This document shows, one piece after another, positions 1-11,181 of a DNA stretch of 64,000 bases. Both the position numbers and the translations under genes were made by a program. Every line of letters begins with the position of its first letter. Position 1 is the first letter of the stretch. The notes under the pieces are model-generated. The model was not told where the DNA came from and searched no databases. It worked only from the letters and a program-made list of their open reading frames with translations. Location of the stretch: positions 558,001-622,000 of the forward strand of contig OY744466.1 of the NCBI GenBank assembly GCA_963556145.1, given 5' to 3'. This stretch comes from Hygrocybe punicea. Its lineage: Eukaryota; Basidiomycota; Agaricomycetes; Agaricales; Hygrophoraceae.

Positions 1-16
1 AATAATTGGAGGCAGT

Positions 17-2562
17 TTGGAAGACAGCAGCCACAGATGCACCTTGAACGACACAGGGCCAAGAACTCAGAACCTGTCCTCAGATCCAGCACACAACATC
101 AAGCTATGCCTTCCCCCAGACATGGATGCAGCAAGAGCAGCCCTGGCTGACATCAAAGCCCTCCTACATCCTCAGAGACTTGGAAAGTCTCAAGCTGGCC
201 ACAAAGATCCTGGGTTTGACTTGCTGTTGTGGACACGATTGCAGCAGATGCAACTGCTGCTTGGGTTTATATGGATCATTCAGTGTCAAATAAATTAGTG
301 GTGGGGAAAAATGACATGTGTTGGATGGCAGCTTCCCTCCATGTTGCACATACAGCTGGCCAGGGTGTTTATGCTGCACGACAACTCTGTGAATGGACTC
401 AAGCATACATAAAAGATCAAGACAACATACTGCTGAACCCTTATGGCGCTTGGTCATGGTCATGACTCGACGATGAGGATTTGGCCCAGGAGATCCAACT
501 CCACCTGCAGTCAATTGGGGAGTATGTCCATGCTCAAGATGTTTGCGACTATCTTGACCAACCTGATGTGAAGTTTCAGCCCAAACTAAAAAAGACAATC
601 CATTTGTCAACAGCACAATGCTGGATGAAGAAACTGGGTTACCATTGGACATTGAAGCCAAGCGGCCAATTCGAAGATGGCCACAAGCATTGTGACAGTG
701 AGTGGGGTTGTAGACCCGGAATGGGGATCTACGGAAAGGGTGATCAGCTAGAAAGTGATCAGAGGAATCAGTTTCTTTAGAGAAGTCTAGTCAATCCAAC
801 CCGAATCCAGGGGTTCCGGAATCAGAGGGAGAGTGTGGGTAAAGGACGAAGAGAGGCGTAGACGATACAAAGAGGACTAAGAAATGGAACTGAAGTGTGC
901 TGTAATAACGTGTATTTTCTATATGTGTGTCTGGGTATCGGTATTTTCTATATTGTTTGTAGTATAAATGTGCTACTTTTATACTACTGTGAGGGATCCT
1001 GTGCTGTAGTAACTAAGTGCTACAAGCGAAGGCTGTAAGTGATAGGGGGTGAGTGGAGAGGAGGATAGGAGGAATGCTATGTACTAAGAGACAGGAAATG
1101 AAGATATATGATATACAACTATATATGTACTGATTCCAGGTCGTTAGGGACATTGCATCATGAGTAGGAATGATTCTGGAGGCGGAATCCGGAGCGGAAT
1201 CGATAGGAAAGAGCAGAATCGAGCAGAATCAATGATATAGGAATTGGAATGGACGGGAACGGTGTGGGATATGAAGGGGATATGGATCCACACGATCCAG
1301 AGCCTCTACAGTGTGCAGATGTAGTCCATTTCCGACAAAATGTGTTTCTCCATCAGTGGGCTGGCATCGAAACCAGAACACAGCTCTGGAAAGACCAAAA
1401 CCCTGTGGAGGAAGAAGAGAGAGATAGCCGCCTGCATTTGGTCCCCAGCAACTAGTCATTTTCTGGTTCCATGATGAGAGCACTTTCTATGCAAATGATC
1501 AGCACCAGAAATGGTGGGTGCACAGTTCAGAGAAGGCTGCGACCCAAAGGCAAAGGTTCATCATTGATGGTGGCTGATTTTGTGTCAGCTGATTTTGGAT
1601 GGCTGCAATCTCCAGATAATAGAGAGTCAGCAAGGATCCTCCTCAAGGCAGGGAAGAACCATGATGGATACTTCAAAAATGAAGATGTGTTGGCACATGC
1701 TCGAAAGGCAATGGGTATCCTCACCAAGTATTATCCTGAACACAAGCATGTCTTGGTTTTTGACAATGCCCCAACACATTGTAAATATGCCACCGATGCT
1801 CTGTCTGCACGAAAAATGCCAAAGGGAATATCTACACCCAAAAAAAACTGGGGAGTGGAAGTGACAAAGACACAACCAGATGGATCACCCATGTATGACT
1901 CAAATGGCAGAGTCACAAAGGTCACCATACAGATGGGCGATGCCAGCCTACCAAATGGAGCACCCCAACCACTGTATTTTCCAGAAGGGCATGTTAAGGC
2001 TGGTCTCTTCAAAGGGATGGCAGTGATTTTGCAGGAACGTGGACTGGTAGAGGAATCGAAACTATGAGCAGAGTGCCCAAACTTCAAATGTCCACCAGAC
2101 AAGACACAATGCTGCTGTTGCAGAGTCCATTTTAACCAGCGAGATTTTATTGCTGTGGAATCACTTCTTGAGACAGAGTGTCAAGCATGAGGATTCCAGG
2201 TTTTGTTCTTGCCAAAGTTCCACCCAGACTCAACTTTATTGAATAATGCTGGGGGTTTGCAAAATGGACCTATAGGCAATTTCCTACATCATCCAAGGAA
2301 GCAGACCTGGAGTGGAATGTGGTTGCAGCTTTGGATGCTGTCCCTCTTACATCGATGAGATGGTATGTCATCATGACTGAGTCTGAGATAGATCTCTAAT
2401 CTTAAACTTAGGTATGCTTGGTGATCACATTGTTTTATGATGCTCTACAGCATGGGTCTTAATGGAAAGCTTGCTGCATGGGCTTCCAAAAAGTACAGGA
2501 GTCATCGAGTTCTCATAGAAAGTATACTTCAAGAAATTGAGATTGCAAAACTAGCTATCTGA
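17..2562 (+). pseudogene. DDE transposase pseudogene (Tc1/mariner-IS630-like, agaricomycete type)
   Basis: A broken transposase gene read in several frames. The N-terminal part (about 17-250) contains ARAALADIKALLHP. The frame then shifts, giving CWMAASLHVAHTAGQG and, after an in-frame TGA at 463-465, LAQEIQLHLQSIGEYV and AQCWMKKLGYHWTLKPSGQ. A solo-LTR-like repeat (about 690-1310) interrupts it. It resumes with ADVVHFRQNVFLHQW and the catalytic core: MVADFVSADFGWL (first D), HVLVFDNAPTH (second D), and NFIE then TAA then CWG near 2240, where the third acidic residue survives just before a stop. The C-terminal GLNGKLAAWASKKYRSHRV lies at about 2457-2510. The D-D-E spacing and NxxIE...WG motif fit the Tc1/mariner-IS630 group. 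Several stops and shifts show it is dead. Assignment is from recalled homologues. Confidence 0.75.
690..1310. mobile_element. Solo-LTR-like repeat, copy 1
   Basis: About 600 bp inserted in the DDE pseudogene and clearly similar over its whole length to 16610-17250. Both copies carry TTGTAGACC near one end and GAGCCTCTACAG at the other, so TGTAGA and TCTACA form a short inverted terminus of TG...CA type. AT-rich promoter-like sequence (AGATATATGATATACAAC) lies about 200 bp before the right end. No coding capacity is seen. Exact ends are uncertain by about 20 bp; TGTG occurs on both sides here but no convincing target duplication is visible at the second copy. A non-autonomous DNA element is the alternative. 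Confidence 0.55.
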
Positions 2563-2790
2563 TAGATTTCCACTCTTGATACCTATAACCTTAGTTATTC
2601 TAATTTAGGACTTAGATTAGTATGTGTCACATTTGTGTCACTTCACATGACATTTGTCATATATGAATGCAGTGTTGTATCATAAGGTGTTAATAAGGGC
2701 ACAAATTTTCATTAAGCCTTAAACATTAATAAGGGTGGGGTTAATTAAGGATGATTAAGGACTTAAGAACATGCCAATCTGCCTCTTCTA
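2563..2790. other. AT-rich intergenic sequence
   Basis: No gene is seen. The stretch is AT-rich and contains repeated ATTAAGG/ATTAAGCC motifs near 2690-2760 that recur at 3535-3580 beyond the BED-finger ORF. They may be the degenerate ends of the element that carries that ORF. Confidence 0.3.
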
Positions 2791-3441
2791 TTAGTCCATG
2801 TACTCATCACCTGATCCCTCAAGTTCACCATTGTCAGGAGGTTCATCAGCATATTTGGCAGCCAGTAACTCCATCATGCGTGCTTCATCATCATACACTT
2901 GTCGTTTCTGTCGTTCAACCGGTTTTTTAATGGTTCCTCCAAAAAGAACTGCCAGCGGTGATGGTAGCCATGGTTTTTGGCAGCACCCTGCGACTCCTGT
3001 TTGAGATATTGCCAATGGCTGTGCTTCTTCAGCATCTGCCTCCTCATCTTGCTCTTTCTCAGGGTCACTGTTGACTTTATCAGTTCCTGATCCACCCCAC
3101 AACTTCCTCACAACCATTTTGCTCTCTTTGAATGCATAGTGACAGGCATTGGTTCTGATAAGGTGTGCTATCATTGCACTTTTCTCTCCTTGTACATGTC
3201 CAGCTGCAGCACATGCTAAAAAAACTATCAAGCTTGTGTTTTTTTGGCAACCTATGGACACACCAGTGGTAAACCAAAGCTCTGCCTGTAGCTGTATGAC
3301 ATTTTCATAGTCTACATTGATTGCCACATCATTTGGCCAGTGCTGATTGACACATCCGAAACAGTGTGCCTTATATTGGGAAGAATTTTGCTTTTTCCTG
3401 ACATGAAAAAATTTCCAGAGCGGCCCTTTGGCTGGAGGCAT
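2791..3441 (-). CDS. BED-type zinc-finger protein fragment, hAT-transposon type
   Basis: Open reading frame of 216 codons. The N-terminus LWKFFHVRKKQNSSQYKAHC followed by FGCVNQHWPND fits the BED zinc finger found at the start of fungal hAT transposases. GEKSAMIAHLIRTNACHYA follows, with paired His/Cys, and then an acidic Glu/Asp-rich tail. About 50 bases around 3185-3245 look like a small intron (GT after SIG, pyrimidine-rich tract, AG before VQGEKSAM); if spliced, the protein is shorter. The catalytic hAT dimerisation region is absent, so this is either a truncated transposase or a derived BED-only protein. The ATTAAGG-like motifs on both sides may mark a degraded element. Confidence 0.5.
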   Translation of the reverse strand: MPPAKGPLWKFFHVRKKQNSSQYKAHCFGCVNQHWPNDVAINVDYENVIQLQAELWFTTGVSIGCQKNTSLIVFLACAAAGHVQGEKSAMIAHLIRTNACHYAFKESKMVVRKLWGGSGTDKVNSDPEKEQDEEADAEEAQPLAISQTGVAGCCQKPWLPSPLAVLFGGTIKKPVERQKRQVYDDEARMMELLAAKYADEPPDNGELEGSGDEYMD

Positions 3442-3588
3442 GAGATTTTGAATGAAAAATATTGTTTTAAAAAAGGCAGCAACAAGTCACATGCATATGC
3501 TAAGGCTTTGAATTCCTCCTCAAACAAGTTAACCTTAACTTAAGGGTGTTTTTAAGCCCTAATTTACATTAAGCCCTGAGTTTTACTA

Positions 3589-4011
3589 GTGAAATGCAGG
3601 GGATTACCCCCCATGTATAATGCATTTGATTTGGTATTTTTATTACATTATGAATTCTTGGAAAAGTGCTGATGTTTTTACATAATGAGGTGAATATAAT
3701 ACATACCTACAAGTTTGATTATCCAGGGGTACAAAAATTCTCAATGCAATCATATCTAATTCTGGTACAAAATACCCCTGAAAACTTGGACCATTTGGAG
3801 TTTGAGGGGTATTTTGTACCCCTGGGCTTTAAAAGCAGAATTAGATATGATTACATTGAGAATTTTTGTACCCCTGGATAATCAAACTTGTAGGTATGTA
3901 TTATATTCACCTCATTATGTAAAAACATCAGCACTTTTCCAAGAATTCATAATGTAATAAAAATACCAAATCAAATGCATTATACATGGGGGGTAAACCC
4001 CTGCATTTCAC
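3589..4011. mobile_element. Foldback MITE 1 (TA target site)
   Basis: A 423-bp near-perfect hairpin. The left arm starts GTGAAATGCAGGGG and the right arm ends with its complement CCCCTGCATTTCAC; the arms pair for about 190 bp each around a short centre near 3800. TA flanks both ends (3587-3588 and 4012-4013), the signature of Tc1/mariner-superfamily insertion. No coding capacity. Confidence 0.85.
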
Positions 4012-4020
4012 TAAGTTTTA

Positions 4021-4613
4021 CAGCCAATTCAGAAATGGATGACCAAATCAACTGTTTTTTTTTTGTAACTTTTTTTTTTTTTGAGACCGGCAACCACCGG
4101 GTCAGCTGTATTACCATAACTATCCATGTCATGTGACACCAAGAGAATTGCTGAAATCACATAGAAATTCAAGTTATAAATTCATTGAGAGACATAGGTA
4201 TGAGAAATGTGAAGCCGATGAAAATTGGAATGTGGCTAGGTGAAGGGCTAAATAAGTTTAAATTATTTTTTGGTGGTGTAATAAATATTTTTGGTGCCAA
4301 TTTCAGGCCACAAGTCATGTTTTGGACACCAAAAATCCATGTCATCCTTGAATACACCACCAAAAATAATTTAAACTTATTTAGCCCTTCACCTAGCCAC
4401 ATTCCAATTTCATCAGCTTCACATTTCTCATATGTCCCTCAATGAATTTATAACTTGAATTTCTTTGTGATTTCAGCAATTCTCTTGGTGTCACATGACA
4501 TGGACAGTGGTAATACAGCTGGCCCGGTGGTTGCCAGTCTCAAAAAAAAAAGTTACAAAAAGAAAAGTTACAAAAAAAAAAGTTGATTTGATCATCCATT
4601 TCCGAATCGGCTG
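4021..4613. mobile_element. Foldback MITE 2 (TA target site)
   Basis: A second hairpin of 593 bp only 9 bp from MITE 1. Termini are CAGCCAATTCAGAAATGG on the left and the complement of CAGCCGATTCGGAAATGG on the right, flanked by TA at 4019-4020 and 4614-4615. The arms contain poly-T/poly-A runs and pair to the centre near 4300. TIR and target site suggest a non-autonomous mariner-like element of a different family from MITE 1. Confidence 0.85.
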
Positions 4614-4683
4614 TAAGTACAACACTGTATGAATGAGGCAAATCTTACAACATCCGATGAAATAAATGTTGCACAAGTCAACT

Positions 4684-6348
4684 TTACAAGAATCTATTGG
4701 ATAGCGTATCTAGTCTTTTTGCCATCCTCAGCATCACGATATTCGAGCTTAAGCTTGAGAACTGTTTCGGGGGAAAACGCAGAGGAAGTACAGCATCAAA
4801 TTCAGGTTTGGGCATCATCGTGAAGAAACACTCACGCCATTCCCCACAAAGACTTCTGCCTTTTCAGCAATAGCCATGTCCACAGCCATCGATACCCACT
4901 TCTGTTCCGAATCCAGACGGATGTCAAGGCTGCTCTTCATATCGTCCCACCCATCATCGTGCAACGCGCTTTTCAGTCCATTCAGCCACCATCCCCAACC
5001 GTTCGTCAGCACATACACTCGCCGTAGACCAGGGTTTTCGAGGCGCAGTGCGTGCAGTCGTACCACGATCTGTTCGACAGTTGGTAGGCAGTGCTCGAGG
5101 TAGTATGTCTCCATACGGCTGTGAGGCTCGGTGATGTACGGCGTGGGATCAAATTTATCGGGCAGATCTGGGGACTGGTTGAAACCCATATACAAGGCTT
5201 TCCACCGTGCGAGGCGTGGACAATGCCGCTTGTAGTCGCCGCGCCGGAGGTGCACAGCCACGAGTCCAGAGAAGGTGGTGTTGGAGGATATGTCATACAA
5301 AGTTCTTACTGAAGTTGGCTGAAGGACGGCGAAGTTGCGGGAGACGGCGGACTGGACGAGCGGTGACCACATGTAGTCCGTCAGGATGGGAGATGAAGAG
5401 AGTCCTGGCCATATGGATAAGACTCGAGGACTACCGAATAAGCTGGGGCAGAATGTGTGATGAGTAGATACGATGAATGGAGAGGAAGGGGTATGTACAA
5501 ACGGTCGAAAACGATTGTAGAGCTGGAATCAATCTCCACACATCGGTCTTGTACGCCTTTCAACCTATCGATCCACCAATCAATGATGACGTTCCCTTCG
5601 TCGTGGATCGGTGCGCCATTGGAACTGATAACGCGACGTCTCTCCTTCGGGCACACCAGCTCCCAGAATTCTGCGCTGATGGCTCTACGTCCTTCCATTG
5701 GACCTCCGGCCGTGGAACCGGAGATGAAAGCATTCAAGGGCATCCGTGCGGGACGTAAAGCAAAATCATATATGGTGTAAGGGAATGGGGTATGTGACCA
5801 GATGTAGTCTTCGAACACGAAAGATCTCTGGGTCCTATGTGCCAGGTATGACATCAAAATTCTGCACGAGCACGCAACCCCCCAGACTGAGCACGTTTCA
5901 ATTAACGGTGATGGATCGAGAGAACATACGCCTCTTGCAGAATATTATTCAACCCGTGCCCCCACAGATGGCCAGGAAATCGTAGATACATTCCATCCTT
6001 CGCCTCGCTCAAATTATGCTGGGGGAGATTTCTCTCAAAGATCCGTATATCCTCGAAACTCGGAGGGACACCCTGCAACAACAATAGAATGATGAGAAGA
6101 AATGGGATCGATAATACGACAACTATGATGCGTTTCCTGGTGAAGAAACGTAAGCAGGAATAGCAGATTCCATGCGCTGCCCGTCGACGAGCACTACCTG
6201 GGAGCCCATTGGACAGGGATATTTCAGTAGATTCCGAAGAGAGAAGTTCGTAGTCGTCCCCCGTGTGGCGCCTTTGGGTGGTGGCGAACAGCCTACGTAC
6301 GACGCCGTGCATCCAGAAGAACGTTTTCTCTATAGCTAGGTGTTGCAA
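4684..6348 (-). CDS. Type II membrane O-fucosyltransferase-like protein
   Basis: Predicted to be a Golgi/ER-type II membrane glycosyltransferase of the GDP-fucose O-fucosyltransferase superfamily. The model is complement(join(4684..4761,4836..5442,5499..5861,5930..6348)), 488 aa. All three introns (74, 56 and 68 nt) are GT...AG and keep phase. The N-terminal cytoplasmic part is followed by one hydrophobic anchor (IIVVVLSIPFLLIILLLLQ, about residues 74-92). Then come GHGLNNILQEA and FVFEDYIW, VAVHLRRGDYKRHCP (the HxRRGD-type nucleotide-sugar motif), and a C-terminal VFVGNGFSSLSSN, where the last intron is needed to reach the conserved end. It is divergent from the MYND gene with 84 bp between the starts. 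Met-13 is an alternative start. It looks intact; the acceptor protein cannot be told from sequence. Confidence 0.85.
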
Positions 6349-6432
6349 ACGCCTCGGCAGTCTCCGAGCCCACCTATCTTGCGAGCACAGGGTCCCCGGA
6401 ATCTGGATGTGGTTCGGAAGTCGTTCACCGTC
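6349..6432. promoter_or_regulatory. Short divergent intergenic region, candidate bidirectional promoter
   Basis: Only 84 bp separate the two start codons of the divergent fucosyltransferase-like and MYND genes. Any core promoter or 5' UTR must lie here or overlap the opposing coding sequence. No TATA box is evident. This is inferred from gene layout only. Confidence 0.35.
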
Positions 6433-7961
6433 ATGCCTCCCTCGACGAGCAGAAATCCAGCGAAGACCATACAGGAACAGTTGGACCCTGGGCGAAAATT
6501 AAATACAGGTATCACTCTCAATGAAGCGGTCTCATTCATGGCGGATATCCTCAAGGACCCACTCAAACCGCGTTGGTGTGGACCATGCGTAATGGGGTGT
6601 TTGTTTGTGATCCAGCATGATCACAGCAGCGTACCGACTCCGATCAACCGATACCACACCTTGTGCTCAAATCTAGTCGCATTCCTAACCGTTAAACGCA
6701 CTCCCGCTGACATGGAAGCGATCGGTCATTCTGGTTGGGCGACATGCAGATGCTCGCTGATTGAGGCTGACGCCCATAATGTTGCCAATCGGATCCATGC
6801 CTTTTCTCAGCCCGCCCTTGCTAAGTTACCTGTCGATGGACCAGCCGTTGGCAGGTATAGAGATAGACCCGATATCCTTGGACTGGTGATCCACACTCTT
6901 CTTCGTTTCTTTGAAGACATCACCAAAATTTTGAAACCATTTACCATCGATAAAAGTTGTATCCAAGATGTTTGGCCGACTACCCCAAAGGACCTTATTC
7001 CATATGGTATGAAATCGCACAACTAGAGTTTATCGGATATTTTACAATCTCACCAACAGGTCCTGAGATGACGGTGGAGTCGCTCGTGACGTTGTCTCGT
7101 TTCATGGGAAGTGCAAAAGCATTCTCTCTCCTGGGTATGTTCATGAGCGTTTGCGGTCCCCTCATGGTCCCCGCCGTCGTTGCGTCGCGATCTGCTGCCA
7201 AATACTTTGTGGAGCATGGGCTGTGGCTCTGCGCCAAAGTCTCCGACGCACCTGGCAATGGAAAGTTAAACGGTGCTACATCCTACACCTTTTATCGTGA
7301 AATGTTGTATCTCGCATGCTTCATTTCTGGTCTCCGTGCACTTCCTCCGTTTCTAAGCCGAGAATTCCACATTGGCCATGCGAGCGACGCTTTCGAATTC
7401 ACGTCCCAAGCTATCTCAATCATGGAAGGATTCGTCTTCCAACAAGCTTACGTGGAAGACTTGCGGATTTGCCATGACTCCCTTTCCGAATATGCAGCCG
7501 AGCTGTACGTAACGTCGACTGAACAAATGAACGTCCCAGCTGCACACTTGCATTTCACCATTTCCTCTGCTATTAACAACATTTTCGCCACCCGGCCAGC
7601 TGCCATCAACGCATGGCAAATGATCAGCCATGCTCGACGCTGTCAGTTTTGTTTTGCACCGGGGTGCACGGAATCCCAACCGTCGACGGTTCACCAGCGA
7701 TGCAGCGGCTGTCGTGTCGTCGTGTACTCAAGCAGAGAGTGCCAGACGCGCTCTTGGACAGATGAGCGACTCCCGCACAAGGATATCTGTAAGAAGATGA
7801 GAAAAGTTTTTGATGCTGGTGAAAATCATTTGCGGATGGAGGATCGAGATGATTTTGTGGCGGATATGAAGAGGGCGAATGTGCCGGAGTCGACGCTCAA
7901 GGCGGTTGGTACCTGGTTGTCTTGGGCGTACCTGTCGTTGCATCGCGAAGCCCACTTTTGA
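6433..7961 (+). CDS. MYND-type zinc-finger protein
   Basis: Model join(6433..7006,7060..7961), 491 aa, with one 53-nt GT...AG intron that joins IPYG to PEMTVESL in frame. The first ATG downstream of the divergent gene is used (MPPSTSRNPAKT); an upstream ATG at 6340 would overlap the opposite gene's start. The first 390 residues are a helical, unannotated region common in basidiomycete MYND proteins. The C-terminal part has CQFCFAPGCTE, then HQRCSGCRVVVYSSRECQ and HKDICKKM, giving the Cys/His spacing of a MYND finger, a protein-interaction module. No SET domain is visible, so a methyltransferase role is not supported. It appears intact; a role in regulation or complex assembly is only inferred. 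Confidence 0.8.
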
Positions 7962-8838
7962 CTGCGGCTGTTTGTTGCAGCGGGGGGGTCCATTAGGTGC
8001 TTCAAACTTTAGTATCTGCGTAACTCGTATCTGGGTCATTGTGACGACGGTGTACAAGGTTCAGAGGGCAGCAAAAAAGAGCATGATCAGTAATGTGTAC
8101 TTGTAATATGTTTTGCCCCTTCAATATCACACAAAGTTCTCATGTTTTACAGACAAATCAATTGAGGCGTTGAATGGTCTGGTCTCTTCCTATGAAAGTG
8201 GATGTGCGGAGTAAGAGGATTTCCTATTTGCGAAAGGCAACGGCAATATTATCAACAACGCTAACGCGTCATTCGTTTAGTACCGTGAATTTGGGGCCAC
8301 CGGTTCTATACCCTTCACCGGCAAATGTCGAGGGCTACGAGCGACGTCAACCTCCTTGAATTGATCCAAGTATTCAAAAAGCTCTGCGCAGATCATGGCC
8401 ATTCGGCCTTGGCTCCAGGTGGAAACTGCGTATCTCATAGGCACCGACTTTTGTCCTGTCTTGGCTCTTTTTCATAGTCTCGCGCAGACGATCCTTTGGC
8501 AACTGAAGCTCCGCTCTAACTCGCAAAAGTCTGTCGCATGTGCAGATCCAAGCATGACAGGGACGGATCACCATTCACCAACCATTTGAACATTGTTACT
8601 ATGCGACACGTAGAATGTGCGAACGAGCGAGGTGTGGTGTGTTCTAGCGAAAAGCAAACCTGGAATATCCACAAGTGAAGAGAGCGTGGGGGGTAACGCA
8701 AATTTGATAAAAAGTCCGAGTCCGTGATTGCAGCTAGTCCAATAATGACAAGTCCACAAACTACACAACTAAGTCCAGGCTAGTTCTGAAGGAAGAGCAT
8801 CTATCATGAATAGGTCAATAACACATCAACATTTTAAG
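7962..8838. other. Intergenic region without a supported gene
   Basis: About 880 bp separate the 3' ends of the MYND gene (+) and the secreted-protein gene (-). Short open frames exist on both strands but none has a recognisable motif or splice pattern. It presumably holds both 3' UTRs. Confidence 0.5.
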
Positions 8839-10408
8839 TCAATCTGAAAACATAGGAGCCGATGCTACTCCCTCTCCAGCAGGAGGGCGTTGAATACACG
8901 CCGCATCAAAGAAGTGGATGAAAATTGGAAAGAAAAGAAAAAGCACACGTACCACCTCTGAAGTCGGCACACCAGGATTCGCTGCATTCCAGGCCGCCAA
9001 ATCGCCCACAATAAAGATGTTTAGAAAGTCCAAACGAATCGCGATTGTCGTGGTAGGCTTTGTGGGCGAAACGCCAAGGGGGTTGATCCATTGAGCTGTT
9101 CAAAGGGTAGGATTGGTTTGTATGAGAACCAAGGAAGGGAACAGAAAATCTCAAATATGATGAAAAGGCAGGATAAGGAAAGAGAAATCGGGCCTCAACA
9201 CAAAGTCACACGTCGCCCCCACACACCGTCACAGACACATTACACAAAGATATAAATAATGGAAGATGAGGCAAGTAGAAAAAAGCACAAGGAAGAAAAT
9301 GAAATGAAAACAGCAAAATAAAAGTAGAAGAACAAGCGTACCCGTCAACTGTGTCGTTATTGGGTCGAAAAACCAAATAGCCGATTCATCGCGTGGGTCG
9401 AAGAAGGGATCGACGCCAAAATCAACGGGAGGAGAGCCAGGGGGAGCTGTTTATTTTTTGGGTCGCATTTCAATGTTGATCCGTTTAAGAGAGTTAGCCA
9501 TGGGAAGAAAAAGAAAAAGCAAACACAGCGCGCACTCTGTCCTACGGTTGTGAAAGTAAGCTCGCTGTGGAGGGAGCATCACTAGTGATAAGTATCATGG
9601 GTTCAATGGGGGTGGGGAAGAAAAGGGACGTGACTTTGGAGACCCTGGCCCTATACTATCCCTCCGCGGAAGTGCACTCCCCCCGAGGAAGTGAGGTCCG
9701 AATTTCTAGGTTCAAGTTTTCGAGTTTGCAAGAGAGTAATATTAAAGAGTTACTACAAGTAAGCGTCGTTGACCGCAGAGACCAAAAAAAGAAGGCGGTG
9801 GGGATGCAACATGTAGAACTGACTTCAAAGAAGATGTCGAGTGGCCCGGTGGCACGTGTAGCTGATGTTGTGGTGAGGGTTATATGGAGATCGAACTCAT
9901 CCGGAGAGGTGGGGTTAATATGGTTGCTGTTTAGGATATTGAATTAGTTTCATCTTTCGTTTTGTTCAGGGAAAAGGTAGAATTCGCACAAACTGCCTGG
10001 CGAGATGAATGGGACATTCCAGAGGAAACCAATGATACCGCCGTCGGGTCTGCGTACTTGGATGCGACCATTGAATCTGTGGTAAAGTGAGATGAGGTGG
10101 GGTGAATTGAAGATTTAAAGCGGTGGTACCTACGTGAATAATGGGGTACTAGACGGAGTGGATCGTTTGGCGCCTGATTCAGATCAGCCAAAGTTGAGTA
10201 AATGGAAAGCAAAAGACAGGGCGAGGGCAAAGGAGGTAGTACCTATTACCGCGGAAGGATGATACAAGGATTTCGGGACCAGAGGTGGGAGCCCACGAGC
10301 GAGCCGTTGCGCATTTGTCTCCGATCTACCTGCTGGCGATGCAGATGCAGAGGTGACACAGGTACAGGCAGCCAATGCTAGCTGGAGGATGATGGCAAGG
10401 AACTGCAT
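8839..10408 (-). CDS. Secreted protein of a basidiomycete-specific family
   Basis: Multi-exon gene with a signal peptide (MQFLAIILQLALAACTCVTS, cleavage expected near ASA). Then comes RSETNAQRLARGLPPLVP, a hallmark I recall from small secreted proteins of mushrooms. Exons supported by frame and splice sites: 10408-10243 (ends VI-G), 10173-10134 (AKRSTPSSTPLFT), 10076-9990 (NGRIQVRRPDGGIIGF), 9926 to about 9823 (NPTSPDEFDLHITLTTTS), 9446-9342 (ESAIWFFDPITTQLT) and from 9095 (QWINPLGVSPTKPTTTI, then LAAWNAANPGVPTSEV). Introns are 57-69 nt apart from one of about 245 nt. One or more exons between 9820 and 9447 are unresolved, as is the exact C-terminus (read-through stop at 8839). Function unknown. 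Confidence 0.65.
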
Positions 10409-10498
10409 TGAAATTGGGCGGGAGGAGGAGGAAAGACAGGGACTGAACCGAAACGTTGTTAAAACATACCAGTACTGAACTACGGGTGCGATATTCCG

Positions 10499-11073
10499 TT
10501 ATCGAAGTCTCAAAGAGCCAAATGAAGAGGCTTTCGTTGGCCGAGGCATAGATCCAAGTACCCTGGACAAATTGTGGCCGACGTTCGCCGTAAATTGACG
10601 GAATTGCGAAGGCGCAAAGTCCTGCATCGGTACGTGGCGTGGCGTGGCGTTCCCGAAATCAATGGTCATGAGGCTAGGATCTGAGATGGATTTCAGGCGT
10701 CGGTAGACCATCAGCCTTCGGGGTTCGACCTTGTAAGTCACAGAGTCAACGCACGATTCGTCCGCAGTCGATGATCATACGGCAAGGCCACCCTTGATTC
10801 ATTGAAGAGAGCCTGATCAAACGTGTTGTCCTATCCCAACGAGGAGAAGTAAGTATGCTGCAACGCGGGGAAAGATCGATCCATGTCGGGTCTTTCTCGC
10901 TCAGCAGATGGAAAGAAGTTGCCGACTAAAAGGCCTTGGCGAGACACCCAGGGACAAACCGTCCGAAGATCTAGACGTCCAGAACTGTTGAACGTTGAGC
11001 GCTGAGCAGGTCTCCGACGGATCTGGTTACACACTGCGCTAATTAGAGCTACTGCCAGTGCCAGTGCCACCAT
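10499..11073 (-). CDS. Possible secreted or membrane hypothetical protein
   Basis: Weak model. A frame starting at 11073 begins with a signal-peptide-like MVALALAVALISAVC and continues for 80 codons. Further down the same strand are FDQALFNESRVALPYDHRL (about 10810-10755) and SLMTIDFGNATPRHVPMQDF (about 10670-10610). They could be exons of one gene joined by short introns. I do not recognise the product. Chance open frames cannot be excluded, but no competing long frame exists on the other strand. Confidence 0.25.
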
Positions 11074-11181
11074 ATCTAATTAATACTACTAATAATTAAT
11101 AGGGGTTTCACGCATCCCAGAACGGGCGGAAATAGTTGTAAAGACCACTTGGGACTCGGAATTGTCTTTTTCCTACCCATT

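Noticed and set aside
3666..3881. 71-codon frame across MITE 1
   Set aside because: It lies in the hairpin arms, reads the same words on both sides and has no motif.
6340..6432. Upstream ATG for the MYND gene
   Set aside because: It would overlap the start of the divergent fucosyltransferase-like gene, and the extra 31 residues look unconserved (Pro/Ser/Arg).
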